Assembly (NCBI RefSeq): GCF_037975245.1
Contig: NC_092579.1
Coordinates: 6,325,001-6,389,000 of the forward strand
Reading direction: 5' to 3'
From: Apostichopus japonicus
Lineage: Eukaryota > Echinodermata > Holothuroidea > Aspidochirotida > Stichopodidae
DNA: 64,000 nt
Shown: positions 1 through 14,500 of the stretch, piece by piece
Numbering within the stretch: position 1 is the first letter of the stretch
How the letters are laid out: each line of letters starts with the position of its first letter
Position numbers and translations under genes: made by a program
Notes under the pieces: model-generated
Databases searched by the model: none
Told to the model about the DNA's origin: nothing
The model's input: only the letters and a program-made list of their open reading frames with translations

Positions 1-2450
1 TTGTAAGGTTTTCAGACTTTGACCTCTGTTTGACCTAAAATAAAGAAAACAATAGGTTCTTGTACTGAATAAGGTGAATCCATGAGTAAACCTAAGCTTT
101 ACACATGAGTTAGAGAGTATATAAGCCAAGGCATCACAGACACGCCATCACCATCGCAAAGATTCATTTGGAATCAGAAAGTAGACGTCATATCCTCCCC
201 CTCAGAGAAATAAAAGAGAGAAGACTCTGTCCAATGAACACATAAAGGAAAGAAATGAAAAAGAAACTATCCAGCTACAAAGATGGTTGAGATGAGAGAG
301 ATAGTGAGACACTTAAATAAATATATACTTACTTCCATCTATGAGTAAGCCAGAAAAAGAGAGAAAATGTATGGAAATTACAATTAATATATATGCATCA
401 TAAAAATGAAATATTAATGCAATGCTAAACACATTATTATATGTTGTATCTTTCTCAAATACTTTAATACAGTCAGTGTAATTAACTCAAAACACTTTAC
501 CAAACTTTATGCTATTAGTTGACATACTTTACTATAACATATATAATGAACTAACAAACACTACCAAAATTTATGCAACTTTTAAGTGCAAGTTGTTAGT
601 TCAAACCAAAAGCCAGGCAAAAGAATAAGACAAAACTCCCATCCAAGAGCAAGCATTTTTTACTTGAAAATATTAGAAACGAGCGATATTTCTCAACAGT
701 TACTGTGGCACAGTGGTCTCTAACCAAAAGAATAAGACAAACTCCTTGTTTAGGGTACAAACCCCAGAGGCAGCAATTTGCTTTTTTCCTTCTTCCATTT
801 TGGACTTGAAATACTATAGTATACCATTACCATTGATACAATGAACTAAAACATTTTCATCAAAGTTTTAATCATTGTGTGTTTAAACCCTTTACTGTTC
901 TCCTTGGAAGTTCATGGAATGATGTGAAAATAAATTTCTCTATAATATCATTACTGACACATTCCAGTACCTAAATTATTTAATCATCTCACTGTACTTT
1001 GTTTTGACAATCTTTGTGTAAAATATTGGTTGACCTGTATTTTAATATAGACAAGTGATTTTTTGTGATAAAATCTATGCAATATTTGTTCCAAACACGT
1101 TTCCAGGAAGGTTAGCAATCATGCGCCCCAATCAACCTAAATCGTTCAATTATTAAACGATTTTCCCTGTAATAAATGAAGGATTTTCATGTGAAATTTG
1201 ATGAGATCTCTGTCTTTCAGCAACAGAGAAATTAGTATTAAAAACTGCCAAAATTTAAAACAAAACTCATTCTCCTTCCTGACAACAAAATTACCCCCTC
1301 CCCTCACCCAAAAAAAAAGAGAAAAAAAAAGAGAAAAAGAAAACAGTGTAATATCACTGCATGTGAAAATACAGCAACTGTGTGATAAGATACAAGGAAC
1401 TAAATCTTCCTAGTTACTAAGACTAACAGTGATTTCAAGAAATGTCAAATCAATAGATTACAGGTTACTATATTTAAAGTGTCAGAACCTGGGCATGTGC
1501 AAACAACCTGATCCAAAAAGTAACAAGTAACATTATTAGCTACCTTGATGTCGTCTGGAAGAAATTTATGTCATGCTAGTTAATCAGGACTTACATTTTG
1601 GTTTAAAGGGTATTATTTGTAGGCGATTGGTTATCTGTAAAAAATATGACTAAACCTACAAGACTGTAGGACAGCTGAATGTCAATGATTTCCTTAAATG
1701 AATACTAACTCAATGGCTTATGTGTAATGTAGGCAGCAGTTAAACATAAAACAGCCTATGGTAAGCCAAATGCACAACAATGAGATAAAAAGTCCCAGTC
1801 AATGATTAATAGGTAATGCACTATTGCATGCTTCAAAATTCAGGCTAGTTACTGGCTTAATGTCATTTTGCCATTTGCCAGTAGAACAGAAATGACTTTT
1901 GGATTTTTTGCCAGGACAAATTAATGTTGCCGTTGTTTTAATTCAAGAAAAATACGAGTGGTCATTTGTTTTTAGTTGGTTCTGTGTTTGCACTGACAAT
2001 TTTAACAATTAGTGAAAATTGTCAAATTGTAGGCCTGCTACTGTTTTCTCCTTTTCCGTGCAACAAAACTACAATAAGTATTAAAGAAAACAGTATCTAA
2101 GCATGTAAATATTATTAGTATATATTTACACACTACAATTTATGTATGACAAATCTGTCAAATTTTGTTATTCACTGGAAATAAAAATAAATGAATAAAG
2201 CAACCTATGAAAACAGAATTTGGGTAACATGTCCCAAAACCTAAAATCCTATTGCAAATTCTTGAAACTTGCGTGAGACATTTCTTAACCTATAAAAAAA
2301 GAAAAAGAAGGATTTCCACTGAACTACTGACTCAGAAAGACTTTGAAAACAATTTGCAAAACATTTGACGGTGAAATTAAGAAGAATAAAGTGACAGGTT
2401 TCGGGTGGTCAGACAGCAATTCACTATAAATCATGGTGCAGCTTTGGATG
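1..2450. other. 3' flank of the QRICH2-like gene, no gene seen
   Basis: AT-rich sequence downstream of the stop, presumably holding the 3' UTR. No AATAAA reading on the minus strand was found; ATTAAA variants occur near 1037 and 1937. The first 60 bases resemble the interspersed repeat at 35148-35470. Confidence 0.4.
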
Positions 2451-2598
2451 TTACCTCTCCGCTTTGGACTGTAAGAATTCAGTCATTTGGCGCGAATGTT
2501 TCATCTTCATCACCTCCCCCGGAATACGAGGAAGGGAGGAGCTACTCAGGCTCTCAATCTGAAGATATTCTGCCTCTACTGGCTCCATTAATTGACTC
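2451..2598 (-). CDS. QRICH2: QRICH2-like exon 17 with stop (probable)
   Basis: 148 bp. Acceptor TTGGCCACAG, first base completes an Arg codon, open to TAA at 2453-2451. Encodes an acidic/Ser-rich C terminus (MEPVEAEYLQIESLSSSSLP). Supported by phase and frame only. Confidence 0.58.
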
Positions 2599-5500
2599 CT
2601 GTGGCCAACGGTAAGGTAAGGGCAGCATGCAAATTAGATAGGGTAATGAATATGCATTAAAGGATAACTAACTTGGACTAAATGTACATACATAAGAGAC
2701 AAAGGATCGTTAACATTGATGATTATCAAAACTGTCAAAAATTACTTGCAAAAATATGAAAGAAAAGAATTCAATTGAAAAGTTATGAGAGTAATTTCAA
2801 GTTAAAAATAAAAAATGGATGGAAGAAATACATGCATGGTGACAACAATACATGTGCAACGATGGCTTGCAAAGAACAGGCAAAATTAATCAAATTGTCA
2901 ACAATTGAGGGCAGCAAGCACAAAATAAACATGACAGTAATGACTTTGAGGAAAATAAGAAAGCATTAGTAGAAATTCAAGTTAGCAGAAAGAAGAAGAA
3001 GAAGCAGAAAAGGAAAAAAAAATAACGTTTTACCGGTAAAAACCTGTGGGAATCTGAAGCAAATGGTTGTGCATGAGGAAGGAGTGCAACTGTGGTTTGT
3101 ACCTAAGTTGGTTTGTAAACAGCAAAAAAAGGAGGGAGGGGAGGAGGCTTTATCACCAAATTTAGTTGTATCCACCTTGCTATCATTTAGCTAATAAATC
3201 ATAGATGGCTTATAAGTCATTGTATATTCCACAACGATCAATAGAGTATAACAATCAGTGATATCAGGAACATTGATACAGTTGAGGTGCAATTCTCCTG
3301 TGCTTAAGTACCCAGACAACATTCATAGAGACAGTAACATCATACAAATTGGTTGAGTAGGGCTTCACAAGAGGTTGGCCTACATTCCTGCACTAGGACC
3401 ATATGGTGTTAATCTTGGCAACCCTACCAGCCGATGCAATCTGCGTATTGTGAGATTTTGATCCTGTCTGACTGTTTTCCTCCAATCCGTTTTTCTCTCG
3501 CCCTATTAGATAATTAATTGAGGGCCCCTGAGATGAGCTGGTTGGTCGTCTTGATCACCAGACGTAAGCGATAACAAACCAATAAATATGACAAAACCAA
3601 CAAACTGCGATAAATGAAGTGGAAGTGATATGAATCTAGAAGCTAACCTGACCGTGATATTTCGGTTTGCAGGCAAACATGGAAGGCCGATGCTCATACA
3701 ATTTCGAACCATCGGCATATCTTTCTTAGTTTTTTCAAAGTGAACAAGGTAAGCGACAATGTCCTGCTTTCTCTGGCGAGCGGCTTCTCGTTCAAAGAGG
3801 GCCCTTTCGTGATGGTTAAGACTCTTGCCGGGCTGGCTCCTACAGTGGTTGAGGGGTCGGTCAGAGGTGGAGAAGACACAGATGGGAGAGAATGGATGGG
3901 AAGAAGTGTTAGCATGAAAGGAGGATGAAACTGGGTGAATGAGATGAAAAGCAAGGCCTTTGTTAGTTGGATTAAAGGAGTATTATCATAGTTTCAGAAG
4001 ATAGGTAAAATGAATTGTAAGTTGACTGCGAAGAAGGAAGCAATGAATGTAAATCATGTATCATTATTATTATTAATATTAGTATTGATAAAAGAAATTA
4101 AAAGAAAGTAAGTAGACCGATTGGGGTAGCCTTAAATAATATTACTTGTCTTATAAATGTTTAGCCATGGTGACAAAAACCAGAATTATGTTATTAATTT
4201 AATTTGCAGTGATTTATTAGCATTAGGAACATATTTTACTTTTTGACTCTGAGCATTCTGCTTATATCAATTAAAATCAAGTCAATTCCTAACCAGATAA
4301 AACAACTATTTATGCAATTATGCACAGATATCTAGAAGAACAAACAAGAATTGACTAGACCCTTAGACTCTTCCCTTTCACAGGGTGACAAAGGAAGGAT
4401 CCGCCCTGGTTGCCAACTATTCTAGGTATGCCACTGCCTGGAATGAACCTTAATGAAAAAGTTAACCAATCACAGTAACCAGGACGTGGCATTCTGAAAG
4501 GTCTTTGTATTAATAACTACAAATTATTCAGAGGCATGTCTCTCAACAAGAAAGATTTTGATAAGGTTGAAATTACTGGAACAGGTTAAACAGGATGAAT
4601 CGTTTTCAGTTTCGTTTGCATTATCATAAAACAAACAAACCAAAGTGGGCTATTGTTAAGTTTTTGAGACCTAAAATCATGAAATTCTAATACCGTTTGT
4701 TTTTCTCTCATATGAGACAAAACGTCCTTCATACTATGAAAGAAATATGACTAACTGATCATTCGAGTTTTTATTCAAATTGACAATTCGAGGCTTGAAA
4801 TAACCGAAAGTGAAATTTTCACAGAGTAGAAGAAGCAACTAATGTTAATGGTTGATGGATAAAGCAAAAGGCAGATGTTCATGCAAGCATGAGAGAAAAA
4901 TGTTTGGCATTTCTGTAATGATGTATCCCACCTTTTCTGAGCTGCTCGGATCTGTTCCAACTCAAAAGTGGTGTAAGGACGACCCGATCTCGTTCCTGGC
5001 AAGCCTTTGGATTCGGGCAAGGAGGCAAGAGGTCTGTAATGATTAGGAGGACAATACATAGTTACAGGTTACATCGTTACAGATGCAGCCAAAAAAAAAA
5101 AAATTTCAAAAGCAAGATATTAGCACAAGTTAAAGCCTTTAAAAGTACTCTTATTTTGTGGGGAATTTATGATAATTCTATGTCCTTTCCATTTGCCATT
5201 TTTGATGGTGTAGTCCAGTACAATGCCAGACTAGGAATGACTGGTAACAATCAAATTTGAATAAATCAAGAAGTCAAGTTAAGATGAAGAAGAAAATTGT
5301 AGAGGATGACAAACAAAATATTTCAGTGAAAAATTTAAACATCACTTCTCAAACTTGGAGAAGAACTCTTTGAAGTGGAAAATTATAATTGGCTAATTTC
5401 AACGAAATAAGCAATGTGAAAGGACCACCACCCACCAATAACACCCCCCCCCCGCCCCATTCTCTGCCAGTGATTATGAGAGAACTAAACAGTTCAAACT

Positions 5501-8500
5501 TTAAAAACACTATTGTGACTATTCAAACACTTCATATTTTGAATTGATCTGTTTTCAAATTATTGCTTCCCATCTAAATTCTATACACGTAACAATAAAA
5601 ATGTCTTGCCATGACGTCACAAGACACTTCATGATTTTACATATAACATATATGCATCTGTGTGTTGTTATTTGAGGTCCCTTCAAGTAATATCAACACA
5701 AGCATAATATTTACTAAGAAATGAGTACCTAAGAGCAGATATCTGCAGTAACACCTATGTGATATATTACAAATCCAGAAAATAATGGCTTAAAGGGTCA
5801 CCAATATCGGTCTTAAACTTTTGAAAGTTAACTTTGATAAAAGTTTTTTTAGAATAACATTTCTGGATGTTCTGACATATTGCTCACAGCCATGGAGGAG
5901 TGTTCTATAAGACAATTAAAAAGGATGCCATACAGTACAGATATCCCCACCATGTCCTATAATTTCCATCTTTAGTGAGCATATGGGAGAATTTTACAAC
6001 TTTTTAAAAATTGTCCATTTTTTTTAGGCAGTCACAACAAAACCGTTGTAATAAATATCCTAGATAAACTTTCCCAGCTTTGATATGACCATCTAGCTAC
6101 ATCGAACACAGAAAGGTAAATAGCCAAGCTTTTAAACTACAAATCAATCAATCTGGTTCCATTTCCACATAGATACCCTTTAGAATCGTTTTGTTCCCAC
6201 AAACCGAAGGGTGAATCCCTCAACTTCACATCCCTCTTCCAAGCTGAAACAACTTGCAACTCCTTTCTGTAGATAAGATATGGGTATCCCTAAAGCTGTA
6301 TGTCTCAGTGAGGAAGATGCTCTACAATGCTTGTTGAAATATGAATGTAAGTGACCATAATTGACTTTCTAGCTGATATGCAAGGTACAAATGCCTCGGC
6401 AATAAAATCCTTGTTTGAACTTACGCTTGAGGTGCCATGTCCAATGGGCGGTCACATGATATACAGTGGAACTTTTGAATTAGTTGTCTGTGGATAAGAA
6501 AAAAACATCATGTTATTATCCAGTACAAAACCGTGGACAAATAACTTCCCTAGGTAATTCCATAACTAACTGTTGTTTGATGCACTTTTATAACTAGCTG
6601 TGACCAACAGTTTAACTTTTGTTACTACCTGTGACCAACAGTTTAACTTTTGTTACTTCCTGTGATCAACAGTTTAAATTTTGTAATTAGCTGTAACCAA
6701 CACAAAGACAATGACAAAACCAGTTTTGTTCCAATAATGAAATATAGACATAACTAGGTGTGGAGGGACAGAAAACCTTTACGCAGAATAACAGAGACTT
6801 AAACAAATTGAAAGTTTTGAAAATTCCCTTTCGGTAAAAAGGAAATGAAGGCAGAGAAAATGAGACAAAATTCTGCAAATTTATTTACTTTCTGAAGCCT
6901 GCTGCATCTTCAGGCATATCTGGTTCCTTCCTGATGACTTTAGCATTGGCTGCTTTGATTCGCTTATCCAGATACGCTTTCAGAGGATCCAGCTCCATCC
7001 TATCCAGTTTGTTCTCAACATCCACTTTGATCTCACCCACAGCCTGTTGCCAAGCTGATTGCTGTGTAAAATGTTAAGAATTTTTCAGTCAAGTATAGAA
7101 TGAAGGAAATGTATCTTGCATTACATGAGCAACTGAATATTTGAACATACACATAAAGGTCAGAAAGTTTTGTCTCCACTGAAAATGGTTCGGTTATATC
7201 AGCATGACTAGTTCAGTTTATATGAAGGTTCAAAGATGACATTACACAAAGGGTTACCATGGTAACCAACCTACACATAAAGACTCATACCAACAAAGAA
7301 TAAATTAGTATGAAACAATGTGGGAATCAATCTTTTCAAGATCTGTTAATTCATTAATAAAAACCAAGTAATATTCAAATTTTCTTCAATAATTCCATAA
7401 GAATTAGTCTTATCCTAAGTTCTCATTTAAAAACATACCATGACCTATACATAATGTATAGGCTAGGCCAACACACTTACATGTCCTGATAATTTCTCCA
7501 TGACACTATTCAAATTACGTGAAATCTCATCCACCGTCCCTTCAAATTGGTTACGGCTGATTTTGTTTTCTAGTGCCCTCTTATCTGCTTTCTGTGGAGA
7601 AAATTGTAAAAATTTGATGAAGAAGTCTCAATTTAAATAGCCATCAATGTTTTCTTTCATGGTTAAACATCGCAGAGCTAATCCGAAAGGTAGCTAATTC
7701 AAACCCAAGGTCCTGCAGATAATCTTCGCCGTTCCTATCAGGGATCAATTTGGTCAGCTTTCATCAAAACTATGTCACAAGCATATATTCCATAGAGGTA
7801 TCATAGAAATGAGTTGTTTAATTTGCATTAAGTGGGTTGAAAGAGCAAGCATTTCTTTCTTTGTTTAATTCAGGGAATGTGAAAAATTAGAATTGTATCT
7901 GATGAAATGTTCTGATGACTTTGCCAAAATCGGCCATGTTGGTAAAAACCTTATTGTTTGTTTTTGTTAAAAGGGTTTATTTTTGCTAGAATCTGAGACC
8001 TCCTTTGTGGCAAACACTTTTTAAACTTTCCTTTAAAACAAGTATTTCAAAGGTTTTCATCAGGCATTCACTAAGAGCACATATTCTTTGTTACATTTCA
8101 TCACATCCACTTACCACATCAATCTCCATGGTAACATGTTCCTTGTCAGCCTTGTTCTCTTGCAGTCTATCAACAAAGGTGTACAAGGCCTATAGATGAA
8201 CAAAAAGAAAAGAGAAATTTGAATTTTTACAGTTTCAGTATAAACAGTAACATACCATGAAAATCACTCTGTGAATGGGTTTAACATCTGCAGCGCTAAA
8301 GGTCTAACTAATTTTTACGGTGTTTGTAATAAATTCAAAATTATGGCTACTTTCGTTATTCGACTTCTCTCTTAGACATTGTACCTATCTTTATGACGGA
8401 GGCAACTTGAATTTTTTAATGAGTATTTATAGCCAATAAACACCATTAACCTGTGCTACAGTATTACATTGCTAATGTGTACTTTCCACATCAATCACTC

Positions 8501-11500
8501 CTCATTAAGTTTTAACTTCCCACATTCCTCATAAAATTTTGACTAAACATTATAGAGTTACTAAAAATTTTAATAGTCTTCTCAAGTCTGTATGAGTCTC
8601 CATCAACAACAACACTTAAATGAAAGAAACAATCTAAACCAGATCACCAGAAAGGTGACAGATTTGTGATGGTCTTGTTAGTAACGAACGCATCTTTTTA
8701 TCAAAGCTGCCCTTGTTAAAGAATTGAGTTCTGAATAAATATACTGAGGCCACAGCTTATCTCAATGATCAAGTGTTAATTTTTGCATTTATAATAATCA
8801 GCAGTTATTTTTACGACGCTTAAGCCACCACAAATGTGGGAGAGACCCGCAAGGGCTAATAGATTACAACTTACACGTTGGGTGGCTTCCAATTCAACAT
8901 TTTAACTCATATTTTTGGAATCTTTTTTAATTTAGACAGTCATTTCAGATGGGAAAAACATAGACTGCTCTTTGGATGAAAACCCACCTTACTATGACCA
9001 GGCTGGGAATTGAACCCAGAACCTCCCGGTTGCCAAGCCTCATTGCTTCAATTGCCACCGCCTTATCCACTAGGCCACAGCACCGGTATTTTGTCCTTCA
9101 GAAGGGTTGCTTCTTTCCTTCTTATAAATATCTAGTCATTTCATATCTGCCAAATAGGGCTGACTCCCACAAACACACCTCCCTCCCCCTCCCCCATCAC
9201 ACCTTTACATCTATCTCAATGAAATACTGTCAACCAGTAGGACCTATCAACTACAACCTACTTTTCCATGCACCCTGGTCCTTATCATACCCCCCCCTCC
9301 CCCTGTACCTCACTTCTCGTTTCCCTCTAAGATCATCATGATTGTCATTCTGCACACATGTAATATAACTGTACAAGGGGAATTTTGCTTAAATTGTCTT
9401 TGTGACCATTATGAACTTACATCAATATGCTTCTGTTTAGCATTATGTTCTTCCACCATATGAATACAGGTCTGGTTCAACTTATCCACTTCAGCCTGCA
9501 AATCCAGCAATCTCGATTTAATACCTGAAATCACATCAGAATCCTGCAAAAAAAACAATATATCGCTCTCTGTTAAAATCAGAGTCCCTATCAGATATAT
9601 GTCACTCACACATCCTTCATGTGTTAAAAGAATCCGCTGAGCTCGTGAAATATTAATAATCATACACATTACAAACCTGTCAAGAAGCCCATCCTATTAA
9701 GCTATACCCTACCTTGGTAACCCTATCAAACGATGAGGCTCTCAGCAAGCATTCCATAATTAACATCCAAGCTCTGGCAAGATCAAGATCTCGTGGCAGT
9801 TTTAATTCGGAAGAATTAATATAAATACCCGTACCCTTTAATAGTTGATAACATTATTGATCCATTTCAGCCTGTCAAAGTTAAAGCAGTGCAAAGTAAT
9901 AGTAGAACTGGCTTCTCAAAAATCTCACAGATCTGAGCTATTTTTGTAGGGAGTATTTAAATCAAAATTTGTCAAAAAGAAACTGTATCTTTGCTTATAA
10001 TGGTTTTCCTTTAATACTAAGCAGTTGATCTTTCTACAGTAGCTGCGAGTGCTAATTTCATCGCCATGGTAATTCTAGTAGGCTGTGACATTCTCAGCAA
10101 AGACCATCGATTCACAACATCTGTTTGTTTAGCAATGCTGTTCCATTTTACATTTGTTGTAAAAGCTTTGTGATTGGATCCAAGACATAACTAATCAAAT
10201 AACCAAATTTTATAAATCTTACAAAGTTACAGTGCTACACAACTACATCACTCTGCAAATGTAACTTTTTTTGCTAATTTAAAATCAATATGCTTGCTCT
10301 TAAAGAAATTTCTGACACATGTAGTGATAATAGCCAGAGCAAAGGTTCATGAAAAGTGGGTCGGCTTTTTTCTTGTACAAAACCTGTCAAATGCATCTAA
10401 TATAAATCCACTTATGAATGCAATTTACAAGCCATTTCCATTAGCTTAATGTGATTTCCGGCAGAGATTTCTGTGAATTTGTCGAGGATCTTATCAGTGT
10501 ATTGTGTTGAATCTGAAAATTCTGCCATGACACGTACTGTTTAGCTTCCAAAGATAAAATTTCATAACACTTAAGATATCCAGAAACTTTGGGCGTCTTA
10601 GAATCCAAATCTATGTCTGATTCTCAGTAATTAACAGCTAGTGAAAGTAATTAGATATTACTTAATATAAATTTAAAATAATAAAGTAATTAAACAACTA
10701 ATCTGGGAGACTAATTAGTCAGAAACCAAATGATTTTTTTTTACTCAATCAGTACTACAACTATTACTACAAGAAGCTAAGAGGGTGCCTTCGTTGAATC
10801 ACATGCCATCATTGCTTGTTTTGTAGATTTGTGACACTCTACTGATTAAATACAATTATTGCTCTCTGAGGAATCTTCTCGGATAATATCTATCAAATAT
10901 CTTTCCTACAGAATTAAATCCAGCAAACCCAAAAGAAACATTTCTGAAGACCACAAAATGGAAATGCTAGGTCATTGTACTGAATATTTTTTAATGTAAA
11001 CTTACCTATCCACCCATAAACATTACACTCTCTCACTATCATACTTTTAACACAAAATTGTTTTTCTACAGCCCCCTCCCACCTCCCTCCCTTAAACATT
11101 ATATTTACAAAAGTGTTAGTAACATTTGGAAAACTAAGAATACCAATGAAAACTGGTGATCACTTTTTTGGACAAATCTTCAGTATTTTTACATACAAGA
11201 GCATGTCTTCTTTCTTCATTCAAGCAAGACGGTTTGATTAATTGGTACCCTAGCCTACCAGCTGAAGACAATAACAAATAGATTCTAATGATTTAACACA
11301 TATGCAAATGTTGAGAGGCTTGCACAAGATCTGTTTTAAAAAGTGATGTTGGCCTATTAAGCTAAGTACTTGGCATTTTATTGTGGTAAAGAAACAATCT
11401 CAAAATAATTATCTTTAGGTATTAATCACATCTTTCATAAGACATTTTTAAACTTCTAGAATATCAAAATCAAAACTTAAGGGTACTACCCACATTGGCC

Positions 11501-14500
11501 GGAGAAGGGGTCTCTCTCTCAGAATCTGCCCCTTCAACCGCGGCTAGACCGCTACCCTTTCTACTCGACTTTGAATCGTCCTGTATAAAGTGCTTAATTT
11601 TCTGCAATTTCTTGCCAAGTTGGTTAAGCTTTGAATTGAGCAAGTTTTCGAGCGATCCCATTCGGTCGTTCAGCTCTGTCATTGGGGTTGCGAATTTAGC
11701 CATCACTTGATGCGAGAGCTTTGTCAGATCCTGTTGGACTTGATTTTCCAGATCCGATTGCTGGTGAAGGCCGTGAGAATTAGTAGTGCAGAAGGAGAGA
11801 GAGAGAGAACAGAAAGTATGCAAAGCAGTGAGAAAGCATAGAAAAGCATTAGAAGCATTGGTGCAAGTGCAAAACACAGATACGAAGAAATTAAGGATTT
11901 AATAGGTTAATGAGAAAGGAGCGTTTGTTTGCTTCGTCCGTTTGTTTCGTTTGAGCATTTGTTTCGTCCGTTTTGTCAGAATATTGAAGCAGCGGTGGAA
12001 ATTGCATTTTTGCATCTTCATTCTTCCTTAACTCAAAGCTAGTCCATTTTCTCAAATAGATTTATCTCAATTTCTCATTTTCTCAAAGCTATAGTTCCAT
12101 TTAAACATGTGAAATGCCAACTCCTTTGAAAAGAAAAGGGAATTAACTTATTACAAATGGCTTTAAAAAATGTCACATCAATTTCCTCTAAACTTGTTCT
12201 GCTGTCAAGGTTTGACTTATACTGCTTGAAACTAGTACATCTCATCCGACTGACTAAAAAAATAAAAGATTACCATACTTTTAGGGGTAGAAATAAATGG
12301 CAGATATTTTCTAATCTAATTTTCAGCTATCTAACGAATAAATTAGAACCACCGTCACGTCTCAGATAATTCGTTGAACTAACCAAAGACTCTGCCCTTA
12401 CATCAACTACTTCGCTTGAACTTTTGTTCACTCCATCTGTCAAGCTACGGACTTGCTTCAAGCTGTTTTCAACAAAAGCTTTCAGTTCCTCAAGGTCGTT
12501 ATGTGTAGCCGCAGTGCTTCTGGCGTCGAGCAACGACTGAAGCTGTGATCGTTATTTTGAAAAAGAGCAATAAAAACTTCAAGACACATCAAATCACACA
12601 TGAATATAAGATGAAGATGGATAAAGCCATCGCAGAGAAATCTGGGATGTTTCATATTTGCATTTGTTTATATGTGGATGAGCAGGGACAGCAAAAGATA
12701 AAAGGTCAGAAAATGAGAAATTACAACAACAAAGCATTAATAGGCATCATGGTTAAAATAAAAGCTTTGTAGATGTTCCAAGGACGACCTAGATGAAGTT
12801 TAGGCTTTGGGTATCTGTGTGACATACAATAACAAACAAATCTCAGAGATAAACTTTCAAATATGTGTTCTCATATTAAGCTATAACTGATTTTAATTTC
12901 TTATTCAATTTTTTGTCATTGAAGCCCTTTCCATCCTTCCTTCCTTCCCTCACTCAACCTCTTCTTCTCTTACACATCTTTTCCTGTTTTTATTCAATCC
13001 CTTTCCTTCCCCCTCCCTCTCCCTCTCATTCCATTTAAATTTGCTTTATTGCTCATTCAACACCTTCCCCTTTCCATTCCTCTCTCACTCAACATCTTTT
13101 CTCTACTGCTCATTCAACCACTTTAATTCCTCTTTCATCATTCTAGCAACCTCTTTCTCCTCTCCTCTCCCCACACCAACCCCCTGCTGCCCTCTCTCTA
13201 TCTCTCCCTGACTTGATACCTATGTCACCCTATCTAACATTGCCCTACCAAAATCAGTCACATCAAAGACCAGAAAGAAAAAGAAAACAGACCACACTAA
13301 GTTAGTTAGTATTGGCATCAGAAATAGTTGCACACCATTTGTTATCAAAAGTGTTTTAAAAAGACGTGAAGGAACGTTTTGTTAGAAATTAGAATAGGAA
13401 TCGTGGAAATGTCAGCCATCAACAGAGCTATCCGAGTGGAATGAATATCTCCCTTCTGACGGTTTCTTGACCAGGTGGTATGACAGTCAGAATATTTATG
13501 GTACCATAGCAGCCTTATAGTTAACGATCACAACCCAATTTAATCCAATATGACCGCAAGGAATAGAAGCCGTAAGGGAAAGATTTTCAATAAAGATTTG
13601 CTTGATATAAATAAATAAGCAAAGAAAAACAAGAAACATTGCTAGTATTAAACAGTCGATGCACTTTCACAAAGTTGTAAAAAGAAAAAAAGAATCTCTC
13701 TGCTACGTAAGTTGACTTGCCTTCTCTCGATTCTCTCTGAGTTGCTCCAGGCCTTCTTTCAATTCTTCGATCATCTTTTGAAGATCTTCAGGGATTGCGT
13801 TATCCAAAATCATCTTCTCGACGTCGGCCATGTTGGCCTTCTGTGCAACAAGTTCCTGAAGCAAAGTGACAAAGTGACATTTAATTTATTGGCCCTCCAG
13901 TGTTTCTATGGTAACAACTTATTAAAGACATCCATAAAATCAGTCATAAAACATGTTCCATGATCGGGTTTCTAGAGGTGACAAAAAAAAATCCCATATC
14001 GGTTCAAATTTTGAAGGTCCTTCATGCTGTAACATTTTCTAGACTGGTAATAACCTCTACTACTTTTTTTAAATCCATTTTTTCCCTGGACTTCAAATGA
14101 AGCTGTTTACCACACTAAAACAAACTCCACAGGCAAAACTTCGCATTCTTTAAGTATTTCATGTTGTATCTTTATTACCGGAAATAATTTCTTTAAAATT
14201 AGCCCCTTTTTTTATTGATCAAATAAAATTCAGATATTCAGTGATAGAACTTGCTCAAGAACTTAAACTTCTGCTTTGAGGTCAGTGCAAAACAGGGCAA
14301 ACATTGTTTCTGCTTAAAAGTCTATTTGATATCCACAGAGAAAGCCCTGCAGAATCTTAACTGTTCTGGTACAACTTCTTGTCTGTGAACACAAAAATGC
14401 ACAACCAGCGACGAATTTAAATTCTTCGAGGCCATGAAATAAATTTATGCAGAAAGTTTGCACTTATGCAGAGGATTCTCTCTACCTTTCTCCATCTCAA

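Noticed and set aside
5793-6110. Possible MITE beginning TTAAAGGGTCACC
   Set aside because: Left end looks like other MITE ends, but no matching inverted right end or target duplication could be found.
8985-9086. Functional tRNA gene
   Set aside because: T-arm and box motifs are present but the acceptor stem does not pair; better explained as a SINE.
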